Source: Cytobacillus oceanisediminis (lineage in GTDB: Bacteria > Bacillota > Bacilli > Bacillales > Cytobacillaceae). From it: a stretch of DNA of 64,000 bases. Position 1 is the first letter of the stretch, and every line of letters begins with the position of its first letter. The stretch covers positions 62,001-126,000 of the forward strand of contig NZ_SOEE01000005.1 of NCBI RefSeq assembly GCF_004366035.1, given 5' to 3'. The position numbers and the translations under genes were made by a program. The notes under the pieces were generated by a model. The model was not told the DNA's origin and searched no databases. It saw only the letters and a list, made by a program, of their open reading frames with translations. Positions 17,136 to 25,562 of this stretch are shown one piece after another.

Positions 17136-19253
17136 TTAGTCTTGTGAATATTGATTAATAATTTCTAATACGTCAGCTTCTGTATCAGCATTCTGGAGCT
17201 TTTCTAGGTTATCACTGTCAGACAGCATTTTAGACAGCTGGGATAATGCTTTTAAATGTGTCTCATTATCAATGGCTGCGAGCACAAAGAATAATCTTAC
17301 CTGATGCTCCGGCTTTTCCGAAAAAGCACAGCTTTCCTTTAATTGCAGAAAGCTCATTCCCAGCTTGTTCACGCCAGCTTCAGGGCGGGCATGAGGAAGG
17401 GCAATTCCAGGTGCGATCACGATATATGGTCCCATTTCATTCACGTTTTCAATCATGGCATCAATGTAATGCTGGCTGATGGACTGATCGGCCAACAGCG
17501 GCTGTGACGCCATTTGCAGTGCTTCCTGCCAGCTTGCAGCCGAATCTGCAAATTGAATTTTATCGGCGGTTAGAACTTCATTTAACATTGGCTTTTGATC
17601 CACCTCACTTTTTGCATCTTTATTTGATTGATAGTAGGCTTTCAGTTCCTGGACCAACATGCTTTCGTCTTTTATATCTGCATGCTTCCGGATAATGTCC
17701 ATCAATGCGTCTATGTTTTCTGATTTCGGCCTTTTTTCTGATGCCTGAACCTGCTTAAGAAGAGATTCCTTCTCTGACGGGTTAAGAATCGGATTTACAA
17801 TAAACACAGGTACGTTTTTCCGGGATACTGGCGTGGTCGAAATGACAAAATCCAAATCAGCCAGGGACGCTTTCTCATATTCACGGACGGTGTATACATT
17901 CGCCACATCTACAAACGGCATGAGATCTTCAATTTGTTTCTGAAGGATTCGGGACGTGCCTATTCCGCTGGCACACACCACAGCCGCTTTTTTGCGGGCT
18001 TCCACCCTGACGCCTTCTTTATCAATCCAGCCTCCAAAGTGCATCGCAATATAGGCCGCTTCATCATCAGATACTTTTTTGCCAAGCACGTATTCAAAAT
18101 GATGAACCACTTTTTTGGTTAGAATAAACAGATCCTGATAAGACTCCTGTACAGATTTGGATAATGGGTTCTCCAGTTCTATCCCATATTTGATTCGGAA
18201 ATAAGCCGGCTTTAAATGAATCAATAAATTCCGTTCAAGCTCCTTCCGATTTTGAAAAAATACGCACGCATATTTTTGAAAATCATCGACCATTCTTACC
18301 GCCATTGATTTGAGGATATCAAGATCCTGGTTTTCCAGCTCATGTGTATCATAGTCGCTTATTTTCGCACCTAACAGGTAGGTTGTAAGATAGCAGGCTT
18401 CATCATCGGGAACCTCAAGCTGGAAACCGCTTTCAATTTTCCGGCAAATAAATCGAGCAGCGGTGTACTCTTTTGTTTCTTTAATGACCTGTTTTTCAAC
18501 AGGATCCATCTTGATGTATTTTTCCTGGTTAAACCTTTTGATGAGCATAAATATATGGGCACTTAGCGTCTCCATTACTTCATCTGTGTAATGAACACCA
18601 GAATAGGATTCACTTTCGTTCAGAATCTCATAGATTGCTTCTAAATCAGTACGCTGAAACATTTCAGGTGACAGTCCAGGCGCGTCCTGGATGGTTAACT
18701 GAACTTCGGATATTAAATCATTCCAGCCGCGGTTGGTTAAAACCTGTGATAGGCAGTAAATCAGCATTTTCCGCTTATCCTGCTCCTCACCGGCAATATA
18801 GTAGCCCGAAGGTTTATGGAAATTCAACTGAACCCGAAACTGGTTAAGCTGCTTTTTTAATTCCTTAATGTCTGCCAGAAGCGTACTCCTGCTGACACCC
18901 AGCTTATCCATCAAATCCTGCAGATAAATGGTTTTCTCGCGGGTCAGGATGAGGATGGCAGTCCAGGCCATTCTTTCTTTTCGTGAAAACTCATAACTGG
19001 CAGCTTTATCAAACGAATGTAACCTCTGTTTAATCTGCTGCTTTTCTTCTTCATCGAGATAAAATCCAGCAGCACGGACATATTTCAGCTCATCTAACCC
19101 CTGGTCTTTCAGCCAGCTATTAATTTTTTCAACATCATAATAAACGGTCCGCTTGGAAATTTGTAATTCTTCCATAAGCTCCTGCGGAGAAACATGTGTA
19201 GGCGCATGGACCATTTTCGTCAAAATCGTCATGCAGCGCTGGTCAAGAATCAT
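17136..19253 (-). CDS. PRD-containing PTS regulator with EIIB and EIIA domains
   Basis: A 705-residue BglG/MtlR/UlaR-class activator. Two N-terminal helix-turn-helix domains (MILDQRCMTILTKMV..., EKTIYLQDLMDKLGVSRSTL) are followed by two PRDs (about 190-410, with conserved DDEACYLTTYLLGAKI and SDDEAAYIAMHFGGW). A EIIB-like domain (AAVVCASGIGTSRIL, about 430) and a mannitol/fructose-type EIIA domain (IVIAPGIALPHARPEAG, about 605) complete it. Phosphorylation at these sites normally reports substrate and HPr/EIIB status. Because EIIA is otherwise missing, this domain may also feed IIB. First gene of the operon; ATG preceded by AAAGGAGGG and a 12-bp palindrome. Confidence 0.92.
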   Translation of the reverse strand: MILDQRCMTILTKMVHAPTHVSPQELMEELQISKRTVYYDVEKINSWLKDQGLDELKYVRAAGFYLDEEEKQQIKQRLHSFDKAASYEFSRKERMAWTAILILTREKTIYLQDLMDKLGVSRSTLLADIKELKKQLNQFRVQLNFHKPSGYYIAGEEQDKRKMLIYCLSQVLTNRGWNDLISEVQLTIQDAPGLSPEMFQRTDLEAIYEILNESESYSGVHYTDEVMETLSAHIFMLIKRFNQEKYIKMDPVEKQVIKETKEYTAARFICRKIESGFQLEVPDDEACYLTTYLLGAKISDYDTHELENQDLDILKSMAVRMVDDFQKYACVFFQNRKELERNLLIHLKPAYFRIKYGIELENPLSKSVQESYQDLFILTKKVVHHFEYVLGKKVSDDEAAYIAMHFGGWIDKEGVRVEARKKAAVVCASGIGTSRILQKQIEDLMPFVDVANVYTVREYEKASLADLDFVISTTPVSRKNVPVFIVNPILNPSEKESLLKQVQASEKRPKSENIDALMDIIRKHADIKDESMLVQELKAYYQSNKDAKSEVDQKPMLNEVLTADKIQFADSAASWQEALQMASQPLLADQSISQHYIDAMIENVNEMGPYIVIAPGIALPHARPEAGVNKLGMSFLQLKESCAFSEKPEHQVRLFFVLAAIDNETHLKALSQLSKMLSDSDNLEKLQNADTEADVLEIINQYSQD

Positions 19254-19254
19254 C

Positions 19255-19266
19255 GGGAGCGCTCCC
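19255..19266. promoter_or_regulatory. Palindrome GGGAGCGCTCCC between RBS and start of the PTS regulator
   Basis: A perfect 12-bp palindrome that begins inside the AAAGGAGGGAG ribosome site and ends two bases before the ATG. In mRNA it could fold only poorly on itself but could dimerise or act as a DNA operator. Function unknown. Confidence 0.5.
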
Positions 19267-19429
19267 TCCTTTAACTGATTCTAAATTAGTAAGTTTGCAA
19301 AATGCCAGACTCTAAATTCATCGAATTGTCTGCTTACTACGTATTATACTCCTGTATTACACAAATTGAAGTCCGAATTCTGTAAAGGGGTTTTTGCAAG
19401 GGTTGGACTCATAGATGATCAGAGGGAAT

Positions 19430-19458
19430 AAAAAAAACTTCCTGATTGAATAGGAAGT
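19430..19458 (-). terminator. Terminator of the 190-residue membrane-anchored protein gene
   Basis: ACTTCCT-attcaatc-AGGAAGT followed on the minus strand by eight T residues. Confidence 0.85.
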
Positions 19459-19469
19459 GGAGGATATGC

Positions 19470-20042
19470 TTATTCATTTCCCTTAATAATGTGGCCTTCT
19501 GCATCATAAACTGTGACCTCAACCGGCAATTTAATTTCGTCTTTCTCGAAAACAGCATACCAAACCCACAAGTTATCCCGAACAAAAAAGCGGGATGGCT
19601 GGATATTGCCTTCACTGTTAATCACGATCGTCTTCGCATCATCCTCAGCAAATCCATATATGATGGCAAAATCCTTCTCAGACTTATTATCTGCCCGCCA
19701 GTCGATGGCTCCCCTATCTCCTTTTTCCTCGCTGAACCCCTGGAAATCCATCATGGGATATATGAACTTCTTAAATTCTGTAAATTCCTGATTAGTCAGG
19801 ACAGGGATAATTCCCGAATTGGTTTCTGCAAAAACCAAGCGTGAATGGGGGTCAAACATAAGAATTCCCTGGCAGTCTTCACCAAATTGTTCTGATACTC
19901 TTTCGCAGATGCCCTTTTCAAGGGAAACATCAGGGATAACAGGCTTTACAGGTCCTGCGGCACGTGAAGCCAAAAAATAAATAACACCGAATATTAATCC
20001 TAAGCTGAGTACTGCCAGTAAACTTTTTTTAATCTCACTCAC
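19470..20042 (-). CDS. Uncharacterised membrane-anchored extracytoplasmic protein
   Basis: 190 residues. One N-terminal helix (LLAVLSLGLIFGVIYFLA, about 8-25) has a KK just before it, so the remainder should lie outside the membrane. I recognise no domain in the rest. It contains two Cys (ICERVSEQFGEDCQG) that could form a disulphide. GTG at 20042 directly abuts GAGGAG with almost no spacing; an ATT start nine bases on (IKKSLLAVL) would be better placed, so the start is uncertain. It stands alone between two terminators. Function unknown. Confidence 0.7.
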   Translation of the reverse strand: MSEIKKSLLAVLSLGLIFGVIYFLASRAAGPVKPVIPDVSLEKGICERVSEQFGEDCQGILMFDPHSRLVFAETNSGIIPVLTNQEFTEFKKFIYPMMDFQGFSEEKGDRGAIDWRADNKSEKDFAIIYGFAEDDAKTIVINSEGNIQPSRFFVRDNLWVWYAVFEKDEIKLPVEVTVYDAEGHIIKGNE

Positions 20043-20092
20043 CTCCTCTAATTCTTATCATATTATATTTTTCAAGAAATAAAAGATAAATA

Positions 20093-20130
20093 GAAAAAGC
20101 GAACCCCGCATATGTCCAGCGAGGTTCGCG
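20093..20130 (-). terminator. Terminator of the lyase/ABC operon
   Basis: GCGAACC and GGTTCGC pair around a 17-base loop, followed on the minus strand by TTTTT. It lies just after the lyase stop at 20137. Confidence 0.85.
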
Positions 20131-20136
20131 TTCAAA

Positions 20137-21627
20137 TTAAAACTTAAAATTTATCAATTTCTCCCGCTTCTCCTTAAGCCCTCTCACAGTCCCCTCATAG
20201 CTGAGCAGATCTCCTGTGAGGATTTCATTTCGATCCTTGATCATTCTCGAGACCTCATCCGGATTCGGTCCTCCCTGTAGGCTGCGGATCTGTACAAAGT
20301 ATTCCGGAGAAATGATTTTCTTCCACTCTTCCTCTGACAGAGAAACAGGAACATATCCCCGGATGACTTCATTTACATCCTCCACTTTCCAGTCGCATAG
20401 CTCTTTCTGGTCTTTCACCGTTTGTTTCGAAATATAACTGGCAATGGAGTGGGCCTTCCGAAATGGGATGCTATAGTCTCTTGCCAGGGTGTCGGCCAGT
20501 TCGGTGATCGTGATGCACGACTTTTTGGCCATCTCTTTTGCATGGTCTTTATTGACTTTTAAAGTGGCAATCACGGCGTACATCAGCTTTAATACCCGAT
20601 TGGCATTTGTAAAAGCTCGATACAGATGAGGCTGCAGATCATCCTCTGTATCAACGATATCCCCAAAGGGCGTATTATGAACCATGTTCATGGCTGCATA
20701 TGCTTCACCGTAGGCGCTACTGGCAATGGACCTGGAGTGCTCAATCGAAACCGGGTTCCGTTTTTGAGGCATAATGCTGCTTACCTGCACGTAAGGATCC
20801 GCCACCTGGAAGGTGCCAAACTCTCTTGTTACATGCTGAAGGAAATCCTGTATCCACCGGCCGGTATTCACCATACAAGTCATCAGAGCCGATGAGGTCT
20901 CCAGCAGGTAATCTGCTCCCGCAATCGAGTCATAGGAGTTTTCAATAATTCCTTCAAATCCCAATAAGTCACGGGTGCGGTCCCTGCAGATTGGGAAGCC
21001 TGTCGTCGTAAGGGCGGCTGCGCCGAGCGAGGATTTGTTAACAGTTTTATAGGCAGCCCATAGCCGTTTGATATCCCTTTGAAGGACATCATAAACAGCC
21101 AGCAGATAATGACCTAAAGTGGTCGGCTGGGCCGGCTGTGTATGGGTATAGCCGGTCATATAGGTCTCTTTATGCTCTTCAGCCTGCTCCAGCAATGCCT
21201 CACTAAGCTGATAAGCACTTCCAAGGAGCTGCAGCAGATGCTCTCTTAGGACCAGCCTGTACATCGCAATCCCCATATCATTCCGGCTCCGGGCAATATG
21301 GATTTTCCCAGCCAGTTCATCACCGATTTCTTCTCCAATTTTTGCTTCCATCATAAAGAAGAGATCTTCAAATTGAGGCTGATAGGATAAGGAACGGGTG
21401 TCTGACATGGCCACTTTATTAATGCCTTCGAGCATGGTCTTTGCTTCTCCTTCTGGGATAATCCCTTTTTCCGCCAGCATGATCACATGTGCCCGATGAA
21501 TATCGAACATGACATGGAACAGATAGTCCCGCTGGTCATTAAAAACAGGCATCAGCAGTTCTTCTGCATAGGTTTTGCCGGGAAAGGCATGGCCTTCATT
21601 TTTAATAAACTCTTCTAATTTGCTCAT
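20137..21627 (-). CDS. Argininosuccinate-lyase-like enzyme (aspartase/fumarase superfamily)
   Basis: This 496-residue protein has the superfamily C2/C3 signatures: HIARSRNDMGIAMYRL (about 108), TGYTHTQPAQPTTLGHYL (about 157) and the flexible Ser loop VSSIMPQKRNPVSIEH (about 283). These catalyse C-N elimination giving fumarate from an N-succinyl-type substrate. It ends an operon with an ABC importer and is controlled with a secreted deacetylase, not with arginine genes. I therefore think it degrades an imported aspartate- or succinate-conjugated compound, for example like EDDS lyase, rather than making arginine. ATG follows AAAAAGGAG. Confidence 0.85.
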   Translation of the reverse strand: MSKLEEFIKNEGHAFPGKTYAEELLMPVFNDQRDYLFHVMFDIHRAHVIMLAEKGIIPEGEAKTMLEGINKVAMSDTRSLSYQPQFEDLFFMMEAKIGEEIGDELAGKIHIARSRNDMGIAMYRLVLREHLLQLLGSAYQLSEALLEQAEEHKETYMTGYTHTQPAQPTTLGHYLLAVYDVLQRDIKRLWAAYKTVNKSSLGAAALTTTGFPICRDRTRDLLGFEGIIENSYDSIAGADYLLETSSALMTCMVNTGRWIQDFLQHVTREFGTFQVADPYVQVSSIMPQKRNPVSIEHSRSIASSAYGEAYAAMNMVHNTPFGDIVDTEDDLQPHLYRAFTNANRVLKLMYAVIATLKVNKDHAKEMAKKSCITITELADTLARDYSIPFRKAHSIASYISKQTVKDQKELCDWKVEDVNEVIRGYVPVSLSEEEWKKIISPEYFVQIRSLQGGPNPDEVSRMIKDRNEILTGDLLSYEGTVRGLKEKREKLINFKF

Positions 21628-21642
21628 CTTTTCAACTCCTTT

Positions 21643-23334
21643 TTAAGACAATGATTTTTCAGCCTTAACTCCAAAAAACTTGTTTGATATGAACAGAACC
21701 AGTGCGATTAAAGTAATCTGAATCATCCCGTAAGCTGCCGCCTGGCCCATATTGAACATTCTCAGCTGATTCATAATCTCGATGGAAATAGGGCGGTTTG
21801 AAAGGGTATACAGCAATACCGAAGTCGGAAATTCACCGACTGACTCCACAAATGCCAGTAATGTCCCTGATAAAACCCCTGGCATAATAATCGGAAGGAT
21901 TACTTTTCTGAACGTATAAAACCACTTTGCCCCAAGGCTTCTTGAGGCTTCTTCTATAGAATCATCCAATTGCTCCAATACAGCATTGGTGGATCTGACG
22001 ACTAATGGAATATGGCGGATAAAATAGGCCAGAGGCAAAATCCAGAATGTGCCGACGAGAATGTTGCCAAATGAGAAGATGGTTGGCTCATTAAAAGCAA
22101 AAATCAAATTCATCCCGATAACGGTAGCCGGCAAAGCCCATGGAATCATAACTAAAATATCCACAAAGCTTTTTCCGACAAATTTCCGTTTAACGAGTAC
22201 ATAGGATGCCAATACTCCAAAGACCAGATTTCCTGCTGTAGCGATAACTGACAGGAGCAGGCTATTTTTCAATGGCTTGAATATGTTCGGATCCTGGAAC
22301 AATAAACGATAATTTTCAAAATTAAATACCGATGGATAGGTCTGCCACGTCCAGGTTCCGTCCGGTACGAGCGATAGAAGGAGAATCGTGAAATGCGGAA
22401 GAAGCAGAATGATGACTCCCACGATTCCTGTAAAGACCAGTATCCACTTCAAAACAGGATTATTGACTTCACTGCGATGGGCCCCAATCCCTTTAGATGC
22501 CATCCGGTAATCCTTGCGGTTTTGATACCAGCGCATAAACAGCAGGAAGCTGATCGATACAACCGATAAAATCACCGATTGTGTGGCGGCCACTTCCATA
22601 TCGCCATTAATTTTCGAAAAATAAATCTGCAGACTCAGCACCCTGAAACCGCCTGCCAGCAGAAACGGCGCACTGAAGGAAGCCATCGATATCATAAACA
22701 CCAATAATGACGCGGCTACAATAGCTGGTGTTAATAATGGAAAGGTTACCTTCCAGAATACTTTAAAACGGTTGGCCCCCAGATTGTATGCAGCTTCTTC
22801 AAGAGATGGATCAATTTTATTAATGGCTGATGAAACGGTCATATAAAAATACACATACATAGTATATGCGTGGACAATCAAAATGCCTGAAATACCGCCT
22901 ATTTTGAATGGCACTTCATCCAGCCCGAATAGGTCTTTAATGGCATTGGGAATCAACCCGGTTTCCCCATACAGGAACATGAACGCCATTACCCCTACCA
23001 GTGATGGGAGGACAATCGGCATGATGGCAGCCGATGCAAAGAAGCCTCTGCCCGGAAAATCATACCGGTTGAAAATGAATGCCAGCGGGATGCCAATCAG
23101 CGCACTGACCAGGACACTTAATACCGAAATATATACAGAATTCCACAGAGCTTCCAGATTGGTCTTGGATTCCTGGGTAAAGAAGTCACTGTAATTCCCG
23201 AATGTCATGCTGCCTTCTTTTTGAAGACTCTCCATTATGGTCCGTAAAGAGGGGTATAGAACATAAGCTATGAGAACCAGCAGGACCGGAATAAGGAGGA
23301 GCAGAGTCAGCCTTGTATCCCGATTCTTAATCAT
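21643..23334 (-). CDS. ABC importer, fused double permease (iron/2-aminoethylphosphonate type)
   Basis: 563 residues with about 12 helices made of two homologous halves. Each half ends with an EAA loop (EEAAYNLGANRFKVFWKVTFP near 185 and EEASRSLGAKWFYTFRKVILP near 450), where the ATPase docks. This FbpB-like fusion is usual for Fe(III), thiamine, phosphonate and polyamine-like systems. Its start codon overlaps the ATPase stop (ATGA), so it is translationally coupled to it. The substrate is unlikely to be iron alone, given the lyase that follows. Confidence 0.92.
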   Translation of the reverse strand: MIKNRDTRLTLLLLIPVLLVLIAYVLYPSLRTIMESLQKEGSMTFGNYSDFFTQESKTNLEALWNSVYISVLSVLVSALIGIPLAFIFNRYDFPGRGFFASAAIMPIVLPSLVGVMAFMFLYGETGLIPNAIKDLFGLDEVPFKIGGISGILIVHAYTMYVYFYMTVSSAINKIDPSLEEAAYNLGANRFKVFWKVTFPLLTPAIVAASLLVFMISMASFSAPFLLAGGFRVLSLQIYFSKINGDMEVAATQSVILSVVSISFLLFMRWYQNRKDYRMASKGIGAHRSEVNNPVLKWILVFTGIVGVIILLLPHFTILLLSLVPDGTWTWQTYPSVFNFENYRLLFQDPNIFKPLKNSLLLSVIATAGNLVFGVLASYVLVKRKFVGKSFVDILVMIPWALPATVIGMNLIFAFNEPTIFSFGNILVGTFWILPLAYFIRHIPLVVRSTNAVLEQLDDSIEEASRSLGAKWFYTFRKVILPIIMPGVLSGTLLAFVESVGEFPTSVLLYTLSNRPISIEIMNQLRMFNMGQAAAYGMIQITLIALVLFISNKFFGVKAEKSLS

Positions 23335-24437
23335 GATGCATCACCAGTCACCACAGGAATGATCCGCATCTGCTCTTCAGGCAATTCCACCCAAATCTCA
23401 GCACCCGCCTGCAGGTTTCTGGATAAGCCGCTATTCAGGGCATTCACCTGGAGCTTAAGGCCAGCAGCCCTGACCACAACATTGATGAGGGAGCCAAAGA
23501 AATGGACTTCCTCCACCATTCCTTTGAAGGTATTTTTCCCCTCCGGCTCTTTTTCCAGTATTTTAATAGATTCAGGACGAATGGATAATGCCAGGTTCCC
23601 TTTGTTTTCCTGATTATAATTAAATGGGGCATTTCGTACGGAAAGCTCACTTGCACTTTCACCGTTCTTCACTTGTACAAGAATGTTTTCATCTTCTATC
23701 CTGCTGATCTTCACAGGCAGCAGATTGATTTCTCCGATAAACCCCGCTACGAAATCATTGGCTGGTTCATTATAGATTTCAGAGGGTGTTCCCACCTGGT
23801 GGCAGACCCCAAAGTTAAATACCGCAATCCGATCGCTCATGGATAGAGCTTCTGCCTGGTCATGGGTAACATAAATGGTGGTGATATTATAATCTTTTTG
23901 CAATCTCAGTATTTCGTTTCTCATTTCATCTCGCAGCTTGGCATCCAGGTTGCTGAGTGGCTCATCCAGGAGCAAAATCTCCGGTTCAATCACCAATGCC
24001 CTTGCCAGCGCGACACGCTGCTGCTGACCTCCGCTTAACTGGCTCACCTGACGATCGGCGTATTGCTCAAGCCTCACTTTTTGCAATACATCCTTGACTT
24101 TTATATTGAGCTCCTTGGAGCCAAGTTTTCTAACCCTTAATCCAAAAGCGACATTCTCAAACACCGTCATGTGAGGAAAAAGGGCATAGTTTTGGAAAAC
24201 CATGCCCGTATTTCTCTTTTCAGGAGGTACACGCGTCATATCCTTATCGCCGAAACGGACAACACCTTTAGTAGGATAATAGAATCCAGCAATCATCCGA
24301 AGTGTGGTGGTCTTGCCGCATCCACTTGGTCCAAGGAAGGTAAAGAATTCCCCATCCTTTATATCCAGATTTAAATGATCGACTGCAATAACCTTTCCAA
24401 AGGCTTTTTGGACATTATCTATGTTTATGGACGCCAT
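23331..24437 (-). CDS. ABC importer ATPase (PotA/FbpC type)
   Basis: The 368 residues include Walker A GPSGCGKTT (about 36), Q-loop VFQNYALFPHMTV, signature LSGGQQQRVALARAL (about 135), Walker B EILLLDEPLSNLDA and H-loop VTHDQAEALSMSDRI. A C-terminal TOBE-like domain (about 240-365, including LALSIRPESIKIL) is the regulatory or substrate-sensing part. Partners are the fused permease downstream and the binding protein upstream. GGAAGTG lies upstream of ATG; the ribosome site is modest. Confidence 0.94.
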   Translation of the reverse strand: MASINIDNVQKAFGKVIAVDHLNLDIKDGEFFTFLGPSGCGKTTTLRMIAGFYYPTKGVVRFGDKDMTRVPPEKRNTGMVFQNYALFPHMTVFENVAFGLRVRKLGSKELNIKVKDVLQKVRLEQYADRQVSQLSGGQQQRVALARALVIEPEILLLDEPLSNLDAKLRDEMRNEILRLQKDYNITTIYVTHDQAEALSMSDRIAVFNFGVCHQVGTPSEIYNEPANDFVAGFIGEINLLPVKISRIEDENILVQVKNGESASELSVRNAPFNYNQENKGNLALSIRPESIKILEKEPEGKNTFKGMVEEVHFFGSLINVVVRAAGLKLQVNALNSGLSRNLQAGAEIWVELPEEQMRIIPVVTGDAS

Positions 24438-24451
24438 ACCTATTACACTTC

Positions 24452-25546
24452 CTATTCTTTAATTTCTTTTTCTCCGCTCTTAATGTTCTCATCCCAATAC
24501 TTCATCCAGCTGTCGCTGTTCTCCTGGAATACCTTCCAGTCGATATCCATGCTCTTAATCTCTGTATCTGTAATCCATTCAGGCAGTCCTTCTACGTCAT
24601 CCCTTGTTGGAATGCGGTAAAATTCATCTGCAAGGATTTTGGCCGCTTCAGGCGTGTTGACAAATTCATAGAATGCTTCAGCCGCCTTCGGATGCGGAGC
24701 ATCATTCACAACAGCAATTCCTTCTGTCAGGACTGGTGTTCCGCTTTCCGGAATGATGAATTCAAATGGATAATTTTTATTTTCTTTTAACATGACAACG
24801 TCAGGCATTGCCCAGACAGATAGCTTTCCTTCTCCTTTGGCCACCTTGTTGTACATCATTTCAGGATTTGCTGCGTATTCTTTCGTGTTGGCATCCAATT
24901 TTTCAAGCCATTCGTAACCGGCCGCTGTATCGTTTGAGTCTTTATAGTCGCGGTAAATCATCGCTGAAAAAATCGTTCTCATCGTCCCGGATGCGAGCGG
25001 GTAGCGGATGATGATTTCATCCTTCCATTTCGGATCCAGCAGCTCATCCCAGTCTTTAGGCGCTTCATCTTCTGATAATTCTTTGCTGTTATACATAATG
25101 ACTTCCGGTGTTTGGCTTGTTCCGGACCAGTGCCACTCAGGATCATAGAAGCCTTCTGCCAGGCTTCCGGAATAGGAAGGCTCATATGGCTTTAACAGTC
25201 CTTCATCCTTTGCCTGATCGAAGTTTACAGATGGTGCTCCCCACCAGACATCAGCCTGTGGATTGTTTTTCTCGGAGCGGATCCGGTCCAGGATTTCCTG
25301 TGATCCCATATCAAGCCATTCCACATCAATCTGATATTTTTCCTCGAATTGCTGTTCAAACTTTGATAGAATATCCTTTCCATGCGGTGAATAGATAACT
25401 ACCTTTTCTTCCAGCTTATTCTCTTTCTCTCCCTGCTCATTCTCAGAGCTTGAGCTGGATCCCTTTTCAGAACTGCAAGCTGAAAGCATTAGTGCAGCCG
25501 AAATGGATAAAGTGGTTAAAATTGATGCCCTTTTCTTATTTTTCAT
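24452..25546 (-). CDS. ABC substrate-binding lipoprotein (family 1, FbpA/TbpA-like)
   Basis: From ATG 25546 (GAGGGGGATTTTTCA upstream) the protein has 364 residues. The lipoprotein signal ends in LMLSACSS, followed by a Ser/Glu-rich linker (SEKGSSSSSENEQGEKEN). The mature part has the small-ligand binding fold: VVIYSPHGKDILSKFEQQFEEKY, DVWWGAPSVNFDQAKDEGLL, PVLTEGIAVVNDAPHPKAAEAFYEFV. Similar proteins bind Fe3+, thiamine, spermidine or aminoethylphosphonate. The upstream in-frame codons (to 25636) overlap the ROK gene and are not likely translated. Confidence 0.92.
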   Translation of the reverse strand: MKNKKRASILTTLSISAALMLSACSSEKGSSSSSENEQGEKENKLEEKVVIYSPHGKDILSKFEQQFEEKYQIDVEWLDMGSQEILDRIRSEKNNPQADVWWGAPSVNFDQAKDEGLLKPYEPSYSGSLAEGFYDPEWHWSGTSQTPEVIMYNSKELSEDEAPKDWDELLDPKWKDEIIIRYPLASGTMRTIFSAMIYRDYKDSNDTAAGYEWLEKLDANTKEYAANPEMMYNKVAKGEGKLSVWAMPDVVMLKENKNYPFEFIIPESGTPVLTEGIAVVNDAPHPKAAEAFYEFVNTPEAAKILADEFYRIPTRDDVEGLPEWITDTEIKSMDIDWKVFQENSDSWMKYWDENIKSGEKEIKE

Positions 25547-25562
25547 TGAAAAATCCCCCTCA

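Noticed and set aside
20137-21627. Housekeeping arginine-biosynthesis argininosuccinate lyase
   Set aside because: Superfamily motifs fit, but the gene is 496 residues, lies in an ABC/ROK operon and has no argG or other arginine gene near; the catabolic reading is preferred, though not proven.
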